Shown: in pieces, positions 49,363-58,479 of the stretch
Layout: the number at the start of each line of letters is the position of its first letter
Numbering within the stretch: the first letter of the stretch is position 1
Assembly: GCF_013093415.1 (NCBI RefSeq)
Contig: NZ_JABFBC010000002.1
Coordinates: forward strand, 62,001-126,000
Source of the DNA: Halovulum dunhuangense
GTDB lineage: Bacteria > Pseudomonadota > Alphaproteobacteria > Rhodobacterales > Rhodobacteraceae
Direction: 5' to 3'
DNA: 64,000 bases
Program-made: the position numbers and the translations under genes
The notes under the pieces: model-generated
Databases searched by the model: none
What the model was told of the DNA's origin: nothing
What the model saw: the letters and a program-made list of their open reading frames with translations, nothing else

Positions 49363-50247
49363 TCAGGGCGCGGCGATCCCCCGGCGGGCGATCCAGTCCA
49401 GGATCCCCTCGCGCACCTTTTCGGTCAGTCCGGGGCTGAACACGTCGCCCGCGATCACATGGCCCGCCGGATCGTCGCCCGGCCCGGGCGTCACGGCAAG
49501 CACCTCGGCCCCGCCGCCCCAGCGGGCGGCCACGAGCCGCGACCGGTCGGCGCGCACCACCTGGTCCTGGTCCGACAGCACGAACAGCGCCGGCACGCCG
49601 ATCCGCTGCACGGGCGCCCGGCGCGCGGCTGCCACTGCCGCGCCCAGCGGCGCAAGCGCGGTGGTGGGATATTCGGTGATCCAGCCCTCGGCGTGACCGG
49701 GATTGAGCGGCGCGCCGCCGCGGCTGGGGCCGATCACCCGCGGCACGAACCAGCGCGCCCCCGGCAGGCCCAGCAGCGCCGCACCGCGGGCCCGGATCGC
49801 GAAATTGGGCGCAAGGAACACCGCCCCGGCCACGTCCGCCCGCGTCCTGGCCTGGGTCAGCGCCAGCGTGGCCAGCGTCGCCCCCGTCGATGTGGCCATG
49901 ACCAGCACCCGCTCGCCGATGGCGCGGCCGACCGCCAGCGCCTCGGCCACGTCGGCGCGCCAGGCGGGCAGCGAGGCGCGTCCCATCGCGGCGCCATCGA
50001 TGCCGTGCCCCGTCAGCCGCGTGAAATGCAGGTTCGCCCCCAGCGCCTGGGCCAGCTGGTCGGGCAGCGGCCGCGTCTCGGCCGCGCTTGCGGAAAAGCC
50101 GTGCACATAGACAAGCGACAGAGGGGTGCGCGCCCGCCTGTCGGGATCGGCCCACAGGATGCGCTTGCGGGCCGCCGGGCGCACCCGGCCCGCCGCATCC
50201 TCCTGCGCGGACAGCCAGGCGTCGGGATCGGCGTGCATCTCGCTCAC
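49363..50247 (-). CDS. Alpha/beta hydrolase
   Basis: A 294-aa alpha/beta hydrolase. The oxyanion strand is LVYVHGFSASAAE; the nucleophile elbow is VMATSTGATLA, where the usual G-x-S-x-G is T-S-T-G. The acid is in LSDQDQV and the histidine in PAGHVIAGD. Lengthwise it resembles monoacylglycerol-lipase-like enzymes. The GTG start at 50247 overlaps the upstream hydrolase stop (GTGA); the ATG at 50238 is the alternative. Two adjacent hydrolase genes on one message suggest related substrates, unidentified. Confidence 0.82.
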   Translation of the reverse strand: MSEMHADPDAWLSAQEDAAGRVRPAARKRILWADPDRRARTPLSLVYVHGFSASAAETRPLPDQLAQALGANLHFTRLTGHGIDGAAMGRASLPAWRADVAEALAVGRAIGERVLVMATSTGATLATLALTQARTRADVAGAVFLAPNFAIRARGAALLGLPGARWFVPRVIGPSRGGAPLNPGHAEGWITEYPTTALAPLGAAVAAARRAPVQRIGVPALFVLSDQDQVVRADRSRLVAARWGGGAEVLAVTPGPGDDPAGHVIAGDVFSPGLTEKVREGILDWIARRGIAAP

Positions 50248-51014
50248 GTCAGGGCCGCCGTCACTTCGTCGATGGCGGTGCGGATCGCCTCCAGCTCGTG
50301 CGGCTTCGACAGCCGGTGATCCGAGCCCTTGAGGAAGGTCAGCCGCAGGTCGTCGCAGTCGGCATGTTCCATCAGCCGCAAGGGCACCGACATCGCCACA
50401 TCGGCATCCGCAGTGCCATGCAGCAGCCGCACCGGGCAGTCCAGCCGCAGCGGGCTGCGCAGAACCAGCCGGTCGCGCCCGTCCTCGATCAGGCGGCGGG
50501 TGATGACGTAAGGCTCGGGCGCGTATTCCGTCGGCACCTCGATCCGGCCCTCGGACATGAGCCGCGCGCGGGTGGCGTCGTCCATGCCGGCCCACATGCT
50601 GTCCTCGGTGAAATCGGGGGCGGCGGCGATGCCCACCAGCCCCGCCACCTTTTCGGGACGGTCGCGCGCGATCGACAGCGCGATCCAGCCGCCCATGGAA
50701 CTGCCCACCAGGATCTGCGGCCCCTCGGTCAGCGCCTCGATGATCCGGGTGGCGTCAAGGATCCAGTCGCCGATGCAGCCATCCTCGAACCGGCCCGAGG
50801 ATTGGCCGTGGCCGGTGTAGTCGAAGCGCAGGAAATCCCTTCCCGCACGTCGCGCCCAGTCCTCCAGCCACACCGCCTTGGTCCCGGTCATGTCCGACCG
50901 GAAGCCCCCGAGAAACACGATTCCAGGCAGTTTTTTGCTGCCAGTGGCCGCTTTTACTGTATGGTATGCCAATGAACGCCCGTCAGAGGCACGATAGAGG
51001 TTTATCTCGAGCAT
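50244..51014 (-). CDS. Alpha/beta hydrolase (ABHD10/BD-FAE-like)
   Basis: A 256-aa serine hydrolase. IVFLGGFRSDMTGTKA gives the oxyanion region, ILVGSSMGGWIAL the nucleophilic serine, LHGTADADVAM the aspartate and KGSDHRLSKP the histidine. The phrase FLRFDYTGHGQSSGRFEDG is typical of the group related to ABHD10 and palmitoyl-thioesterase-like proteins. GGAGAAAC precedes its ATG. That start codon overlaps, on the other strand, the start codon of the glycosyltransferase gene (CATG at 51012-51015). Confidence 0.87.
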   Translation of the reverse strand: MLEINLYRASDGRSLAYHTVKAATGSKKLPGIVFLGGFRSDMTGTKAVWLEDWARRAGRDFLRFDYTGHGQSSGRFEDGCIGDWILDATRIIEALTEGPQILVGSSMGGWIALSIARDRPEKVAGLVGIAAAPDFTEDSMWAGMDDATRARLMSEGRIEVPTEYAPEPYVITRRLIEDGRDRLVLRSPLRLDCPVRLLHGTADADVAMSVPLRLMEHADCDDLRLTFLKGSDHRLSKPHELEAIRTAIDEVTAALT

Positions 51015-52191
51015 GTTTCTCCGTCATCAGGGCGGGGTCGCCCCGCATCCCCTTGATGCCCCAGCGCCGCGCGTGCTGCAACTCCTGCCCGACCAGCCTG
51101 CCCTTCCGGCAACGACGCGCGCCATTGCCGTTGCCCGCGCGCTCAAGGCCGAGGGCGGCGAGATGGTGGTCGCCGGGGGCGATCCGCGCACGCAGCACCG
51201 GCTGACCCGGGCGGGGCTGGATCACCGGCCCTATTCCGGCGCGCGCACCACACTCTTTCAGTCCAGCGCCACGCAGGCGCTGCTCGACACCGTGCACCAG
51301 CGCAATCTGGGGCTTGTCCATGTCCATGGCTTCGAGGGCGGGCTGGCCGCGCGCGCCTTCGCGGATGCCGCCAACCTGCCGCTGGTGATGACCTGCGAAA
51401 GCCTGCCGCGCCCGTCGGGCTTCCTGGGGCGGCGCAGTGCGCGCAAGCATGTCTCGGGTCGGCCTGTGATCGTGCGTTCCGCCTATGCCGCGGACTGCCT
51501 CAGGCGCGATTTCGGCCTGTCCGGGGCAGATGTGCGGGTCATCGCGCCGGGCATCGATCCGGCGGAATTCGACGCCTTGCGCGTCAGCCCCGAGCGGGTC
51601 ATGGCGCAGGCCGCCGCCTGGGGGCTGTCGGACGATCCGCGCCCGGTGATCCTGGTGCCCGAGGCCAGCGCCGATGCGCATTGGCTCGACTGGCTCGGGA
51701 CGGCCGCCGCCGATCCGGCCCTGCCCGACGCGGTCTGGGTACTGATCGGCCAACCCGAGGGGGAAGAGCGCGCCATCGCGCGCATCGCCCAGGGTGGCGC
51801 GCGCGGGCGCATCCGCTGGGTCGAGGCCTGCGAGGACTGGGCCGCCGCCTACAAGCTGGCGGCCCTGGTGCTGTCGCTGCCGACCGAGGCGCCGGGGCTT
51901 TGCGATCACGCGCTGCAGGCGCAGGCCATGGGCCGCCCGGTCATCACGACCGACAGCGGCGCCGGCGCCGAAGTCGTCCAGCCCGGCAAGACCGGCTGGC
52001 TGGTGCGCCACCGCGACGCGGGATCGCTGGTCTATGCCGTGTCGGCCGCGCTCGACCGCGACGAGATCCTTCAGGCCGCGATGGCGATGGCCGCGCGGAA
52101 TTTCATCCAGACGGATTTCTCGGTCGCGCGCATGCAGACCGAGACGCTGGCGCTTTACCGAGAGGTGCTTTCGGGCCGCGCCGGCGGTTGA
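51013..52191 (+). CDS. Glycosyltransferase, GT4-like family
   Basis: A 392-aa GT-B-fold protein. The N-terminal domain includes [25 protein letters not shown] and [28 protein letters not shown]. The donor domain includes [19 protein letters not shown] and the E-x7-E-type segment [23 protein letters not shown]. The family moves sugars from NDP-sugars to lipids or glycans. The ATG at 51013 has only a distant AGAGG, and an in-frame stop 15 bases upstream excludes an earlier start; a later start is possible. The thrS promoter overlaps its stop codon. Confidence 0.84.
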   Translation: MFLRHQGGVAPHPLDAPAPRVLQLLPDQPALPATTRAIAVARALKAEGGEMVVAGGDPRTQHRLTRAGLDHRPYSGARTTLFQSSATQALLDTVHQRNLGLVHVHGFEGGLAARAFADAANLPLVMTCESLPRPSGFLGRRSARKHVSGRPVIVRSAYAADCLRRDFGLSGADVRVIAPGIDPAEFDALRVSPERVMAQAAAWGLSDDPRPVILVPEASADAHWLDWLGTAAADPALPDAVWVLIGQPEGEERAIARIAQGGARGRIRWVEACEDWAAAYKLAALVLSLPTEAPGLCDHALQAQAMGRPVITTDSGAGAEVVQPGKTGWLVRHRDAGSLVYAVSAALDRDEILQAAMAMAARNFIQTDFSVARMQTETLALYREVLSGRAGG

Positions 52192-52215
52192 CACCGCCCG
52201 CGCGGGGTATATCAG
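52188..52215 (+). promoter_or_regulatory. Probable thrS promoter
   Basis: TTGACA (52188-52193), a 16-base spacer and TATCAG (52210-52215) lie about 60 bases before the thrS ATG. The -35 box overlaps the stop codon of the preceding glycosyltransferase gene. No T-box or attenuator hairpin is evident in the leader. Confidence 0.55.
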
Positions 52216-52273
52216 GGGGTCTCCAACCGTAACCGGGCGTGTCGTGGGCGCCAGACCATGGAGGAGACCGCCG

Positions 52274-54223
52274 ATGGACGGCGCACAAATCTCTCTCACC
52301 CTTCCCGATGGATCCAGGCGCAGCTACGCGGCCGGCGTGACCGCGGCCGACGTGGCGCAGGACATCGCCCCCTCGCTGGCCAAGGCGGCGCTTGCGGCGC
52401 GCGTGGATGGCCAGCTTACCGACCTGTCGCGCCCGATCGAGGCGGATGCCGCGCTGGAGATCGTCACCGCGAAGGATGACGCAGCGCTTGAGCTGATCCG
52501 CCACGACTGCGCCCATATCATGGCCCGCGCCGTGCAGGAGATCTGGCCCGGCGTGAAGGTCACCATCGGCCCGGTGATCGAGAACGGCTGGTATTACGAC
52601 TTCGACCGCGAGGAGCCCTTTACCCCCGAGGATCTGGAGGCGATCGAGAAGCGCATGCGCGAGATCATCGCCCGCCGCGATCCCGTCACCACCGAGGTCT
52701 GGGACCGCGACCGCGCCATCGCCCATTACAAGGCCAACAACGAGCCGTTCAAGGTCGAGCTGGTCAACGCCATCCCCGAGGGGCAGGCGATCCGCATGTA
52801 CTGGCACGGCTACTGGCAGGACCTGTGCCGTGGCCCGCACCTGGTCCATACCGGGCAGGTGCCGCCCGACGCCTTCAAGCTGATGAGCGTGGCGGGCGCC
52901 TACTGGCGCGGGGATTCGAACAACAAGATGCTCCAGCGCATCTATGGGGTCGCCTTCCGCAGCAAGAACGACCTCAAGGCCTATCTCACCATGATCGAGG
53001 AGGCGAGGAAGCGCGACCACCGCAAGCTGGGGCGCGAGATGGAACTCTTCCACATGCAGGAAGAGGCGCCGGGCATGGTGTTCTGGCATCCGAACGGCTG
53101 GACGCTCTACCGCACGCTCGAGGATTACATGCGCCGCAAGCTGGGCCGTGCGGGCTACAAGGAGATCAAGACCCCCCAGGTCGTCGACCGCAAGCTGTGG
53201 GAAAAGTCGGGCCACTGGGAGGCCTACCAGGAGAACATGTTCATCGTCGAGGTGGACGAGGAGCACGCCCGCGAGAAGCGCATCAATGCGCTCAAGCCGA
53301 TGAACTGCCCCTGCCATGTGCAGGTCTACAACCAGGGCCTGAAGTCCTACCGCGACCTGCCGCTGCGGCTGGCCGAATTCGGCTCCTGCCACCGCTACGA
53401 ATCCTCGGGTTCCATGCACGGGCTGATGCGGGTGCGCGGTTTCACCCAGGACGACGCGCATATCTTCTGCACCGAGGACCAGATCGAGACCGAATGCGCG
53501 GCCTTCATCGACCTTCTGTCGGGCATCTACAAGGATGCGGGCTTTGCAAGCTTCGACATCAAGCTCTCGACCCGGCCGGATGTGCGCGTGGGCTCGGACG
53601 AGATCTGGGACAAGGCCGAGGCGGCGCTGGAGAATGCCATCCTCAAGGTGCGCAACGACTACCAGGTCGACCCGGGCGAAGGCGCCTTCTACGGGCCGAA
53701 GCTGGACTTCAAGCTGACCGACGCGATCGGGCGGGAATGGCAGTGCGGCACCTTCCAGGTGGATTTCAACCTGCCCCAGCGGCTTGACGCCGAATATGTG
53801 GGCGAGGATGGCGCCAAGCATCGCCCCGTCATGCTGCACCGCGCGATCCTGGGCTCGTTCGAGCGCTTCATCGGCATCCTGATCGAGAACTACGCCGGCA
53901 AGTTCCCGCTGTGGCTTGCGCCGCGGCAGGTGGTGGTGGCCTCGATCGTGTCGGACGCCGATCCCTATGTCGGACAGGTGGTGGAGGCGCTGACCCGCGC
54001 CGGCATCCGGGCCGAGGCCGACACCCGCAACGAGAAGATCAACTACAAGGTGCGCGAGCATTCGCTGGGCAAGGTGCCGCTCCTGCTTGCGATCGGCAAG
54101 CAGGAGGTGGAAAGCCGCACCGTCAGCCTGCGGCGCCTGGGCGAGAACACCAGCCAGGTGCTGGAACTCGACGACGCCATCGCGATGATCGTGGACGAGG
54201 CGGTGCCGCCCGACCTGCGCTGA
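52274..54223 (+). CDS. thrS: Threonyl-tRNA synthetase
   Basis: Class II synthetase of 649 aa. An N-terminal TGS domain (residues about 1-65) is followed by the editing domain, with [17 protein letters not shown]. The catalytic core has zinc ligands in [12 protein letters not shown], motif 2 in [15 protein letters not shown] and motif 3 in [15 protein letters not shown]. The anticodon-binding domain begins near residue 550 ([18 protein letters not shown]). GGAGGAG lies seven bases before the ATG. Longer in-frame sequence upstream overlaps the previous gene and is not protein-like. Confidence 0.97.
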   Translation: MDGAQISLTLPDGSRRSYAAGVTAADVAQDIAPSLAKAALAARVDGQLTDLSRPIEADAALEIVTAKDDAALELIRHDCAHIMARAVQEIWPGVKVTIGPVIENGWYYDFDREEPFTPEDLEAIEKRMREIIARRDPVTTEVWDRDRAIAHYKANNEPFKVELVNAIPEGQAIRMYWHGYWQDLCRGPHLVHTGQVPPDAFKLMSVAGAYWRGDSNNKMLQRIYGVAFRSKNDLKAYLTMIEEARKRDHRKLGREMELFHMQEEAPGMVFWHPNGWTLYRTLEDYMRRKLGRAGYKEIKTPQVVDRKLWEKSGHWEAYQENMFIVEVDEEHAREKRINALKPMNCPCHVQVYNQGLKSYRDLPLRLAEFGSCHRYESSGSMHGLMRVRGFTQDDAHIFCTEDQIETECAAFIDLLSGIYKDAGFASFDIKLSTRPDVRVGSDEIWDKAEAALENAILKVRNDYQVDPGEGAFYGPKLDFKLTDAIGREWQCGTFQVDFNLPQRLDAEYVGEDGAKHRPVMLHRAILGSFERFIGILIENYAGKFPLWLAPRQVVVASIVSDADPYVGQVVEALTRAGIRAEADTRNEKINYKVREHSLGKVPLLLAIGKQEVESRTVSLRRLGENTSQVLELDDAIAMIVDEAVPPDLR

Positions 54224-54243
54224 GCGCGGGTTCGCTGACACGG

Positions 54244-54273
54244 AAAAGCCCCCGGACCGGTCCGGGGGCTTTT
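54244..54273. terminator. Bidirectional terminator between thrS and the convergent small gene
   Basis: A 30-base perfect palindrome: AAAAGCCCCCGGACC (54244-54258) and its exact complement ending in CTTTT (54259-54273). Each strand therefore reads a GC stem followed by T4. It is 20 bases after the thrS stop and 11 bases after the opposing gene's stop. Confidence 0.92.
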
Positions 54274-54284
54274 GCTGTCCAGGC

Positions 54285-54509
54285 CTACTGGTTCACCGCC
54301 GGCGGCTCTTCCGGGGCTGTTTCGGGTGCCGGCTCGGGCTCTGGCGCAGGTTCCGGGGCGGGCTCTGGCGCGGGTGCCGGTTCCGGGGCGGGTGCCGGGG
54401 CTTCGACGGGCGGGGTGGCTGTCTCGGGTTCGTTCACGGGCGTTGCCACGAACCAGTAGATCACGACGGCGGCGACCACGACGGCCGCGGCGATGATCAG
54501 ATTGCGCAT
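54285..54509 (-). CDS. Small membrane-anchored Pro/Glu/Ala-repeat protein
   Basis: A 74-aa protein with a single N-terminal membrane helix (MRNLIIAAAVVVAAVVIYWF) followed by a short tail of PAPEP-type repeats (about residues 38-68). Such tails are rigid, acidic and extended, here probably reaching into the periplasm. GGAGAAG precedes the ATG. No homologous family is recognised; it could equally be a linker-type stress or envelope protein. Confidence 0.75.
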   Translation of the reverse strand: MRNLIIAAAVVVAAVVIYWFVATPVNEPETATPPVEAPAPAPEPAPAPEPAPEPAPEPEPAPETAPEEPPAVNQ

Positions 54510-54607
54510 GGCGGCTTCTCCGGCTGACAGGCCGCGGGATCCGCGGCGGATGCGTGGAAACCTACCACAAACGCCCCTTGCCCGCATTGACTTGCGTCAG
54601 ACGCCCG

Positions 54608-56029
54608 TCAACTGGCAAGAATGTTCCGGAACTGCCAGGGATCGCTTTCGTCGATATCCTCGCGGAAGCGGTCCCAGCGCTGGGAAATCGGCGTCCAGTC
54701 GGTGTAATGCCCCTCGACCGGGCCAAGGTAATGGCGTTGCACCTCCAGGCAGCGCACATGGTCCATCTCGTCGGTCTCGACGATGCCCGCCTGCGGGTTC
54801 TCCAGCGCCCAGACCATGCCCGCCAGCACGGCGGATGTGACCTGCAACCCGGTCGCGTTCTGGAACGGCGCCAGTTCCCGCGTTTCGGCCATCGACAGGC
54901 GCGAGCCGTACCAGTAGGCGTTCCGCGCATGGCCGTAGAGCAGGACGCCCAGCTCGTCGATGCCCTCGACGATCTCGTTCTCGTCCAGGATCTTGTGCTT
55001 CTCCTGCACCTTGCCCGAGCCGAAGCATTCATGCAGCGACAGCACCGCCATGTTCGACGGGTGATAGGCGTAGTGGCAGGTCGGCCGGTACTCCGGGTTC
55101 GCCCCCTCGCCCACGGTGTAATAGTCGGCGATGGAGATGGCCTCGTTATGGGTGACGAGGAAACCGTATTGCGGCCCCGGCGTCGGGCACCAGGTGTGGA
55201 CCCTGGTCAGCGCGCCGGGATAGTCGATATAGATCGCCGCCTGGCAGCCGGTGTCGTGGGGATAGGCGTTTTCCGGCATCCATTTCTCATGCGTGCCCCA
55301 GCCAAGTTCCGCCGGCTGGAAGCCCTCGGCCACGAACCCCTCGACCGACCAGGTGTTGACGAAGACGCCCATCGGCTTGGGATAGGCGGGGGCCTGGGTG
55401 TCGCGCTCGGCGATATGCACGCCCTTGACGCCCAGGTCGCGCATCAGCCGCGCCCAGCCGGCGCGGTCCTGCGGCATCTGGGTGGCGTGCCCGGTGTCGC
55501 GCGCGATGTCGAGAAGCGCCTCCTTCACGAACCAGCTGACCATGCCGGGATTGGCCCCGCAGCAGGAAATCGCCGTGGTGCCGCCGGGGTTTGCCTGCTT
55601 TTCGGTGCGCACCGTCTCGCGCAGGGCGTAGTTGGTGCGTTGCGCGGGGGTCAGGCTTTCGTCGAAGTAATGCCCGGCCCAGGGCTCCACGACCGTGTCG
55701 ATGTAAAGCGCGCCCAGCCTGCGGCAGTGCTTCATCACGTCGAGCGAGCCGACATCCACCGACAGGTTCACGCAGAAGCCCTGCGGCTTGCCCTTGAAGA
55801 AGCCGTCCAGCACCTCGCGGTAGTTCTGCGGCGTGAGCGCAAGCTTGTGGAACTTCACGCCGCGCTGCGCCAGCAGGTTGGCATGGGTGTCGTCGGGGGC
55901 GACGACATGAATGTCGTGGGCATCATAGGTGAAATGCCGCTCGATCAGCGGCAGGGTGCCGCGCCCGATGGAGCCGAAACCGATCATCACGATCGGCCCG
56001 GCGATATGGCCATGGATTGGATAGGGCAT
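54608..56029 (-). CDS. hss: Homospermidine synthase
   Basis: A 473-aa NAD-dependent enzyme making homospermidine from putrescine (or spermidine plus putrescine). The Rossmann start is GPIVMIGFGSIGRGTLPLIERHF. The middle has ISCCGANPGMVSWFVKEALL and the substrate region WCPTPGPQYGFLVTHNEAISIADYYTV. Homospermidine is a characteristic polyamine of many alphaproteobacteria. The ATG at 56029 (MPYPIHGHIAGP) has GGGAG upstream. Transcribed divergently from infC. Confidence 0.95.
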   Translation of the reverse strand: MPYPIHGHIAGPIVMIGFGSIGRGTLPLIERHFTYDAHDIHVVAPDDTHANLLAQRGVKFHKLALTPQNYREVLDGFFKGKPQGFCVNLSVDVGSLDVMKHCRRLGALYIDTVVEPWAGHYFDESLTPAQRTNYALRETVRTEKQANPGGTTAISCCGANPGMVSWFVKEALLDIARDTGHATQMPQDRAGWARLMRDLGVKGVHIAERDTQAPAYPKPMGVFVNTWSVEGFVAEGFQPAELGWGTHEKWMPENAYPHDTGCQAAIYIDYPGALTRVHTWCPTPGPQYGFLVTHNEAISIADYYTVGEGANPEYRPTCHYAYHPSNMAVLSLHECFGSGKVQEKHKILDENEIVEGIDELGVLLYGHARNAYWYGSRLSMAETRELAPFQNATGLQVTSAVLAGMVWALENPQAGIVETDEMDHVRCLEVQRHYLGPVEGHYTDWTPISQRWDRFREDIDESDPWQFRNILAS

Positions 56030-56110
56030 GACGCTCCCGAAGGTCTGATATCGTGCCGGGGCAAGCCGCGCCTCGCGCTCTGCCGGCAACGTCACCCTCT
56101 GCGATCCCCC

Positions 56111-56139
56111 TTCCAAAAGCAACGGATTTGGCCTATGTT
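56111..56139 (+). promoter_or_regulatory. Probable infC promoter
   Basis: TTCCAA (56111-56116), a 17-base spacer and TATGTT (56134-56139) precede the infC leader. Transcription would begin near 56146, at the base of the hairpin described next. Confidence 0.45.
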
Positions 56140-56144
56140 TTCGC

Positions 56145-56200
56145 CGGGCGCAGATTTGCGCCCGTAATTCGTTATGACCGAAACAAAAGAAGGATCGTAA
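56145..56200 (+). promoter_or_regulatory. infC leader: 5' hairpin and 8-codon upstream ORF
   Basis: CGGGCGCA (56145-56152) and TGCGCCCG (56157-56164) form a perfect 8-base hairpin with loop GATT. Nine bases later ATG ACC ... TAA (56174-56200) encodes MTETKEGS. Its stop lies four bases before the ATA start of infC, so a terminating ribosome would be placed at the rare start. The upstream ORF's own GAAGGA overlaps the infC ribosome site. Confidence 0.55.
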
Positions 56201-56204
56201 GGCC

Positions 56205-56750
56205 ATAGCCCGCAGACCCCATCAGGCGCCACCCACGCGCGACGACGGCCCCCGTGTCAACCGACGCATCCGGGCCCCGGAAATCCGGCTCATCGGAGCC
56301 GATGGCGAGAATCTCGGGGTGCAGACACCCGCCCGCGGCATGGAACTTGCCGAGGAGGCCGGGCTCGATCTGGTCGAGATTTCTCCCAATGCCACCCCGC
56401 CCGTGTGCAAGATCATGGATTTCGGCAAGTTCAAGTATGAACAGCAGAAAAAGGAATCCGAGGCACGCAAGAAGCAGAAGATCATCGAGATCAAGGAAGT
56501 GAAGTTCCGTCCCAACACGGATACCCACGACTACGAGGTCAAGATGCGCAACGTCACCAAGTTCCTGGAGAACGGGGACAAGGTGAAGGTCACGCTTCGC
56601 TTCCGCGGCCGCGAGATGGCACACCAGGATCTGGGTCGGAAACTGCTGGAGCGGGTCGCTGCCGACACCGAAGAACTGGGCAAGGTCGAATCCATGCCCA
56701 AGATGGAAGGTCGGCAGATGGTCATGATGATCAACCCGCTCAAGCACTGA
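56205..56750 (+). CDS. infC: Translation initiation factor IF-3 (ATA start)
   Basis: IF-3 of 181 aa. It begins [28 protein letters not shown]; the conserved N-domain continues [13 protein letters not shown] and [20 protein letters not shown], then the lysine-rich linker and the C-domain ([20 protein letters not shown]). No ATG, GTG or TTG exists in frame before these conserved residues. The start is therefore ATA at 56205, as expected since infC genes commonly use AUU/AUA/AUC so that IF-3 limits its own synthesis. The first in-frame ATG (56340) would remove the conserved N-domain. Confidence 0.93.
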   Translation: MARRPHQAPPTRDDGPRVNRRIRAPEIRLIGADGENLGVQTPARGMELAEEAGLDLVEISPNATPPVCKIMDFGKFKYEQQKKESEARKKQKIIEIKEVKFRPNTDTHDYEVKMRNVTKFLENGDKVKVTLRFRGREMAHQDLGRKLLERVAADTEELGKVESMPKMEGRQMVMMINPLKH

Positions 56751-56766
56751 GCATCACGGTTCCCGC

Positions 56767-56788
56767 GCGCCCCGGTTCACCGGGGCGC
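56767..56788 (+). terminator. Terminator-like hairpin after infC
   Basis: GCGCCCCGG/CCGGGGCGC, a 9-base perfect stem with loop TTCA, begins 17 bases after the infC stop. There is no T-tract, so termination may be partial. Confidence 0.6.
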
Positions 56789-56809
56789 CATCCCGGGTCC
56801 GGCCCGGAT

Positions 56810-56845
56810 GGAAGCCGACACGGAAGCTGACACGGAAGCTGAAAA
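56810..56845 (+). repeat. Three tandem 12-base units ending at a start codon
   Basis: GGAAGCCGACAC (56810-56821), GGAAGCTGACAC (56822-56833) and GGAAGCTGAAAA (56834-56845) follow each other, the last base being the A of the acyltransferase ATG. Each unit carries the ribosome-site-like GGAAG, so copy number could set translation efficiency. Confidence 0.75.
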
Positions 56846-57756
56846 TGTCCGGCAACTCCGCCTTTCTCGACTATATCGAAAACCTGCCGCTGCGCGTGCT
56901 GCATCATGCGACGCGCCGCATGCCGCTGGCCTGGCGCGGCGCCGTTGCGGCCTGGGTCGGGCGGCGGGTGATCCTGAACGTTCCCGGCCTGCGGCGGCGG
57001 GTCGAGTCGAACCTTGCCCATGTCTATCCCGACATGCCCGCCGCGCGGCGCGACGCCATCCTGCGCGCCAATGCCGGCAATATCGGGCGCACCATGTTCG
57101 AGATGCGCGACAATGCCCGCCTCGTGACCGATCTCGACCGGATCGAGGTGGTGCCCGGCGAGGGGCTCGACGCGCTCGAGGCGGCCCGCGCCGCGGGGCG
57201 CGGCGCGCTGCTGGTGTCGGGTCATTTCGGGCAATGGGACGCGGTGCGCGCGGCGCTCAAGGCGCGCGGCATGGAATGTGGCGGCATCTACCGCGACCAT
57301 GACAACCGCTATTTCAACGCCGACATGCTGCCCCAGTTCGAGTCCGGCGGCCGGCCGCTTTTCGCCAAGACGCCGAAAGGGATGCGCGACCTGATCAAGC
57401 ATGTCCGCGCGGGGGGCTTCGCCGCGGTGATGATGGATCAGAAGACCCGCGACGGAGAGATCCTGGACTTCATGGGCAAGCCCGCCACCACCGCCACGGG
57501 CATCGCCGAACTTGCCCTGCGCTACGACCTGCCGCTGGTGCCGGCCTATGGCATCCGCAAGCCCGACGGGATTTCCTTCCGGATCGAGTTCGAGCCGCCG
57601 ATCCCCCACACCGATGCCCTGACCATGAGCCAGGCGGTGAACGACAGCCTTGCCGCCCGCGTCCACGCCATGCCCGAGCAGTGGCACTGGCTGCACCGGC
57701 GCTGGGATCTGACGACGCGCGCAAGCCTCAGGGCGCAGCGCGCGGCGGCCGGCTGA
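56845..57756 (+). CDS. Lysophospholipid/lipid A acyltransferase (LpxL/HtrB-like)
   Basis: A 303-aa member of the LPLAT/HtrB family, inner-membrane associated. The catalytic H-x4-D motif is SGHFGQWDAV (about residue 130). The later block VMMDQKTRDGEILDFMGKPA matches the family's D-Q-x-x motif. It adds an acyl chain to lipid A or a related lipid; the acceptor cannot be decided. It follows infC with a hairpin and three 12-base repeats between them, and converges on the DUF1223 gene three bases away. Confidence 0.88.
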   Translation: MSGNSAFLDYIENLPLRVLHHATRRMPLAWRGAVAAWVGRRVILNVPGLRRRVESNLAHVYPDMPAARRDAILRANAGNIGRTMFEMRDNARLVTDLDRIEVVPGEGLDALEAARAAGRGALLVSGHFGQWDAVRAALKARGMECGGIYRDHDNRYFNADMLPQFESGGRPLFAKTPKGMRDLIKHVRAGGFAAVMMDQKTRDGEILDFMGKPATTATGIAELALRYDLPLVPAYGIRKPDGISFRIEFEPPIPHTDALTMSQAVNDSLAARVHAMPEQWHWLHRRWDLTTRASLRAQRAAAG

Positions 57757-57759
57757 CGC

Positions 57760-58479
57760 CTATTCCAGCCGCGCGACCGCCACGACCGGACCGTCGTCGC
57801 CCTGCTGAAGAAAGGCCGCGAGCGGCGGCTCCACATTCGGGACCCGTACCTCGCCCGGGCCCTGCCCGTCCCAGCGGGCGTAGCGGATCAGCCCGGTGAC
57901 GACGTTGGTGTAGGCGATCTCGCGCCCGGCATTCTCGCCCCGTTCGATCTCGACCACGGCGCTGGGCATGTAGGTGGCGACGAAAAGCACGCTTTCGGGC
58001 CCGACATCCCCCGCGCTTGGCGCGAAGCGCACGCGCACCCCGTCGCCATCACGCTCCAGGGCGATGTCCACCCGTTCCGGCAGTGCCTGGTGGGCCGCGA
58101 TCCGCGCCTCGAGCGCGGCGCGATTGGACCCCACCAGGCTGTCGCTGCCCTGCACCACCGCTTCGGGCGTGAAGCTGCCGCGCAGCTTGCGCCCGATCCA
58201 TTGCCGGTCCACGCGGTCGGCATAACCCAGCTGGCGCGCGGTGAATTCGGGCTGGGCAAACGTGTCCTCCCAGCCAAGGTAATCCCAGTAGTCGACGTGA
58301 TAGGCCAGCGCGATCACGCCGTCCTGCCGGCCCAGTTCCTTCAGCAGCTCGTCGGCGGGCGGGCAGCTTGAACAGCCCTGCGAGGTGAACAGCTCGACCA
58401 GGACCGGCCGGTCCTGCGCCTGGGCCATGCCGCCGATCGCGGCGACCGATACCGTCACTAGAACCTTGAAAATACGCAT
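57760..58479 (-). CDS. DUF1223 thioredoxin-like secreted protein
   Basis: A 239-aa protein with an N-terminal signal peptide (MRIFKVLVTVSVAAIGGMAQ, cleavage near AQA-QDRP). The DUF1223 core starts PVLVELFTSQGCSSCPPADELL, whose C-xx-C resembles a thioredoxin active site. AYHVDYWDYLGWEDTFA and RQLGYADRVDRQWIGRKLRG are further conserved blocks. Predicted periplasmic; substrate unknown. The frame runs on upstream, but the signal peptide fixes the start at 58479. Confidence 0.9.
   Translation of the reverse strand: MRIFKVLVTVSVAAIGGMAQAQDRPVLVELFTSQGCSSCPPADELLKELGRQDGVIALAYHVDYWDYLGWEDTFAQPEFTARQLGYADRVDRQWIGRKLRGSFTPEAVVQGSDSLVGSNRAALEARIAAHQALPERVDIALERDGDGVRVRFAPSAGDVGPESVLFVATYMPSAVVEIERGENAGREIAYTNVVTGLIRYARWDGQGPGEVRVPNVEPPLAAFLQQGDDGPVVAVARLE

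Noticed and set aside
56808-57302. Frame starting ATG at 56808 and reading MEADTEADTEAEN through the 12-base repeats
   Set aside because: It reads the acyltransferase gene out of frame. The frame starting at 56845 contains the H-x4-D catalytic motif and the whole family domain.
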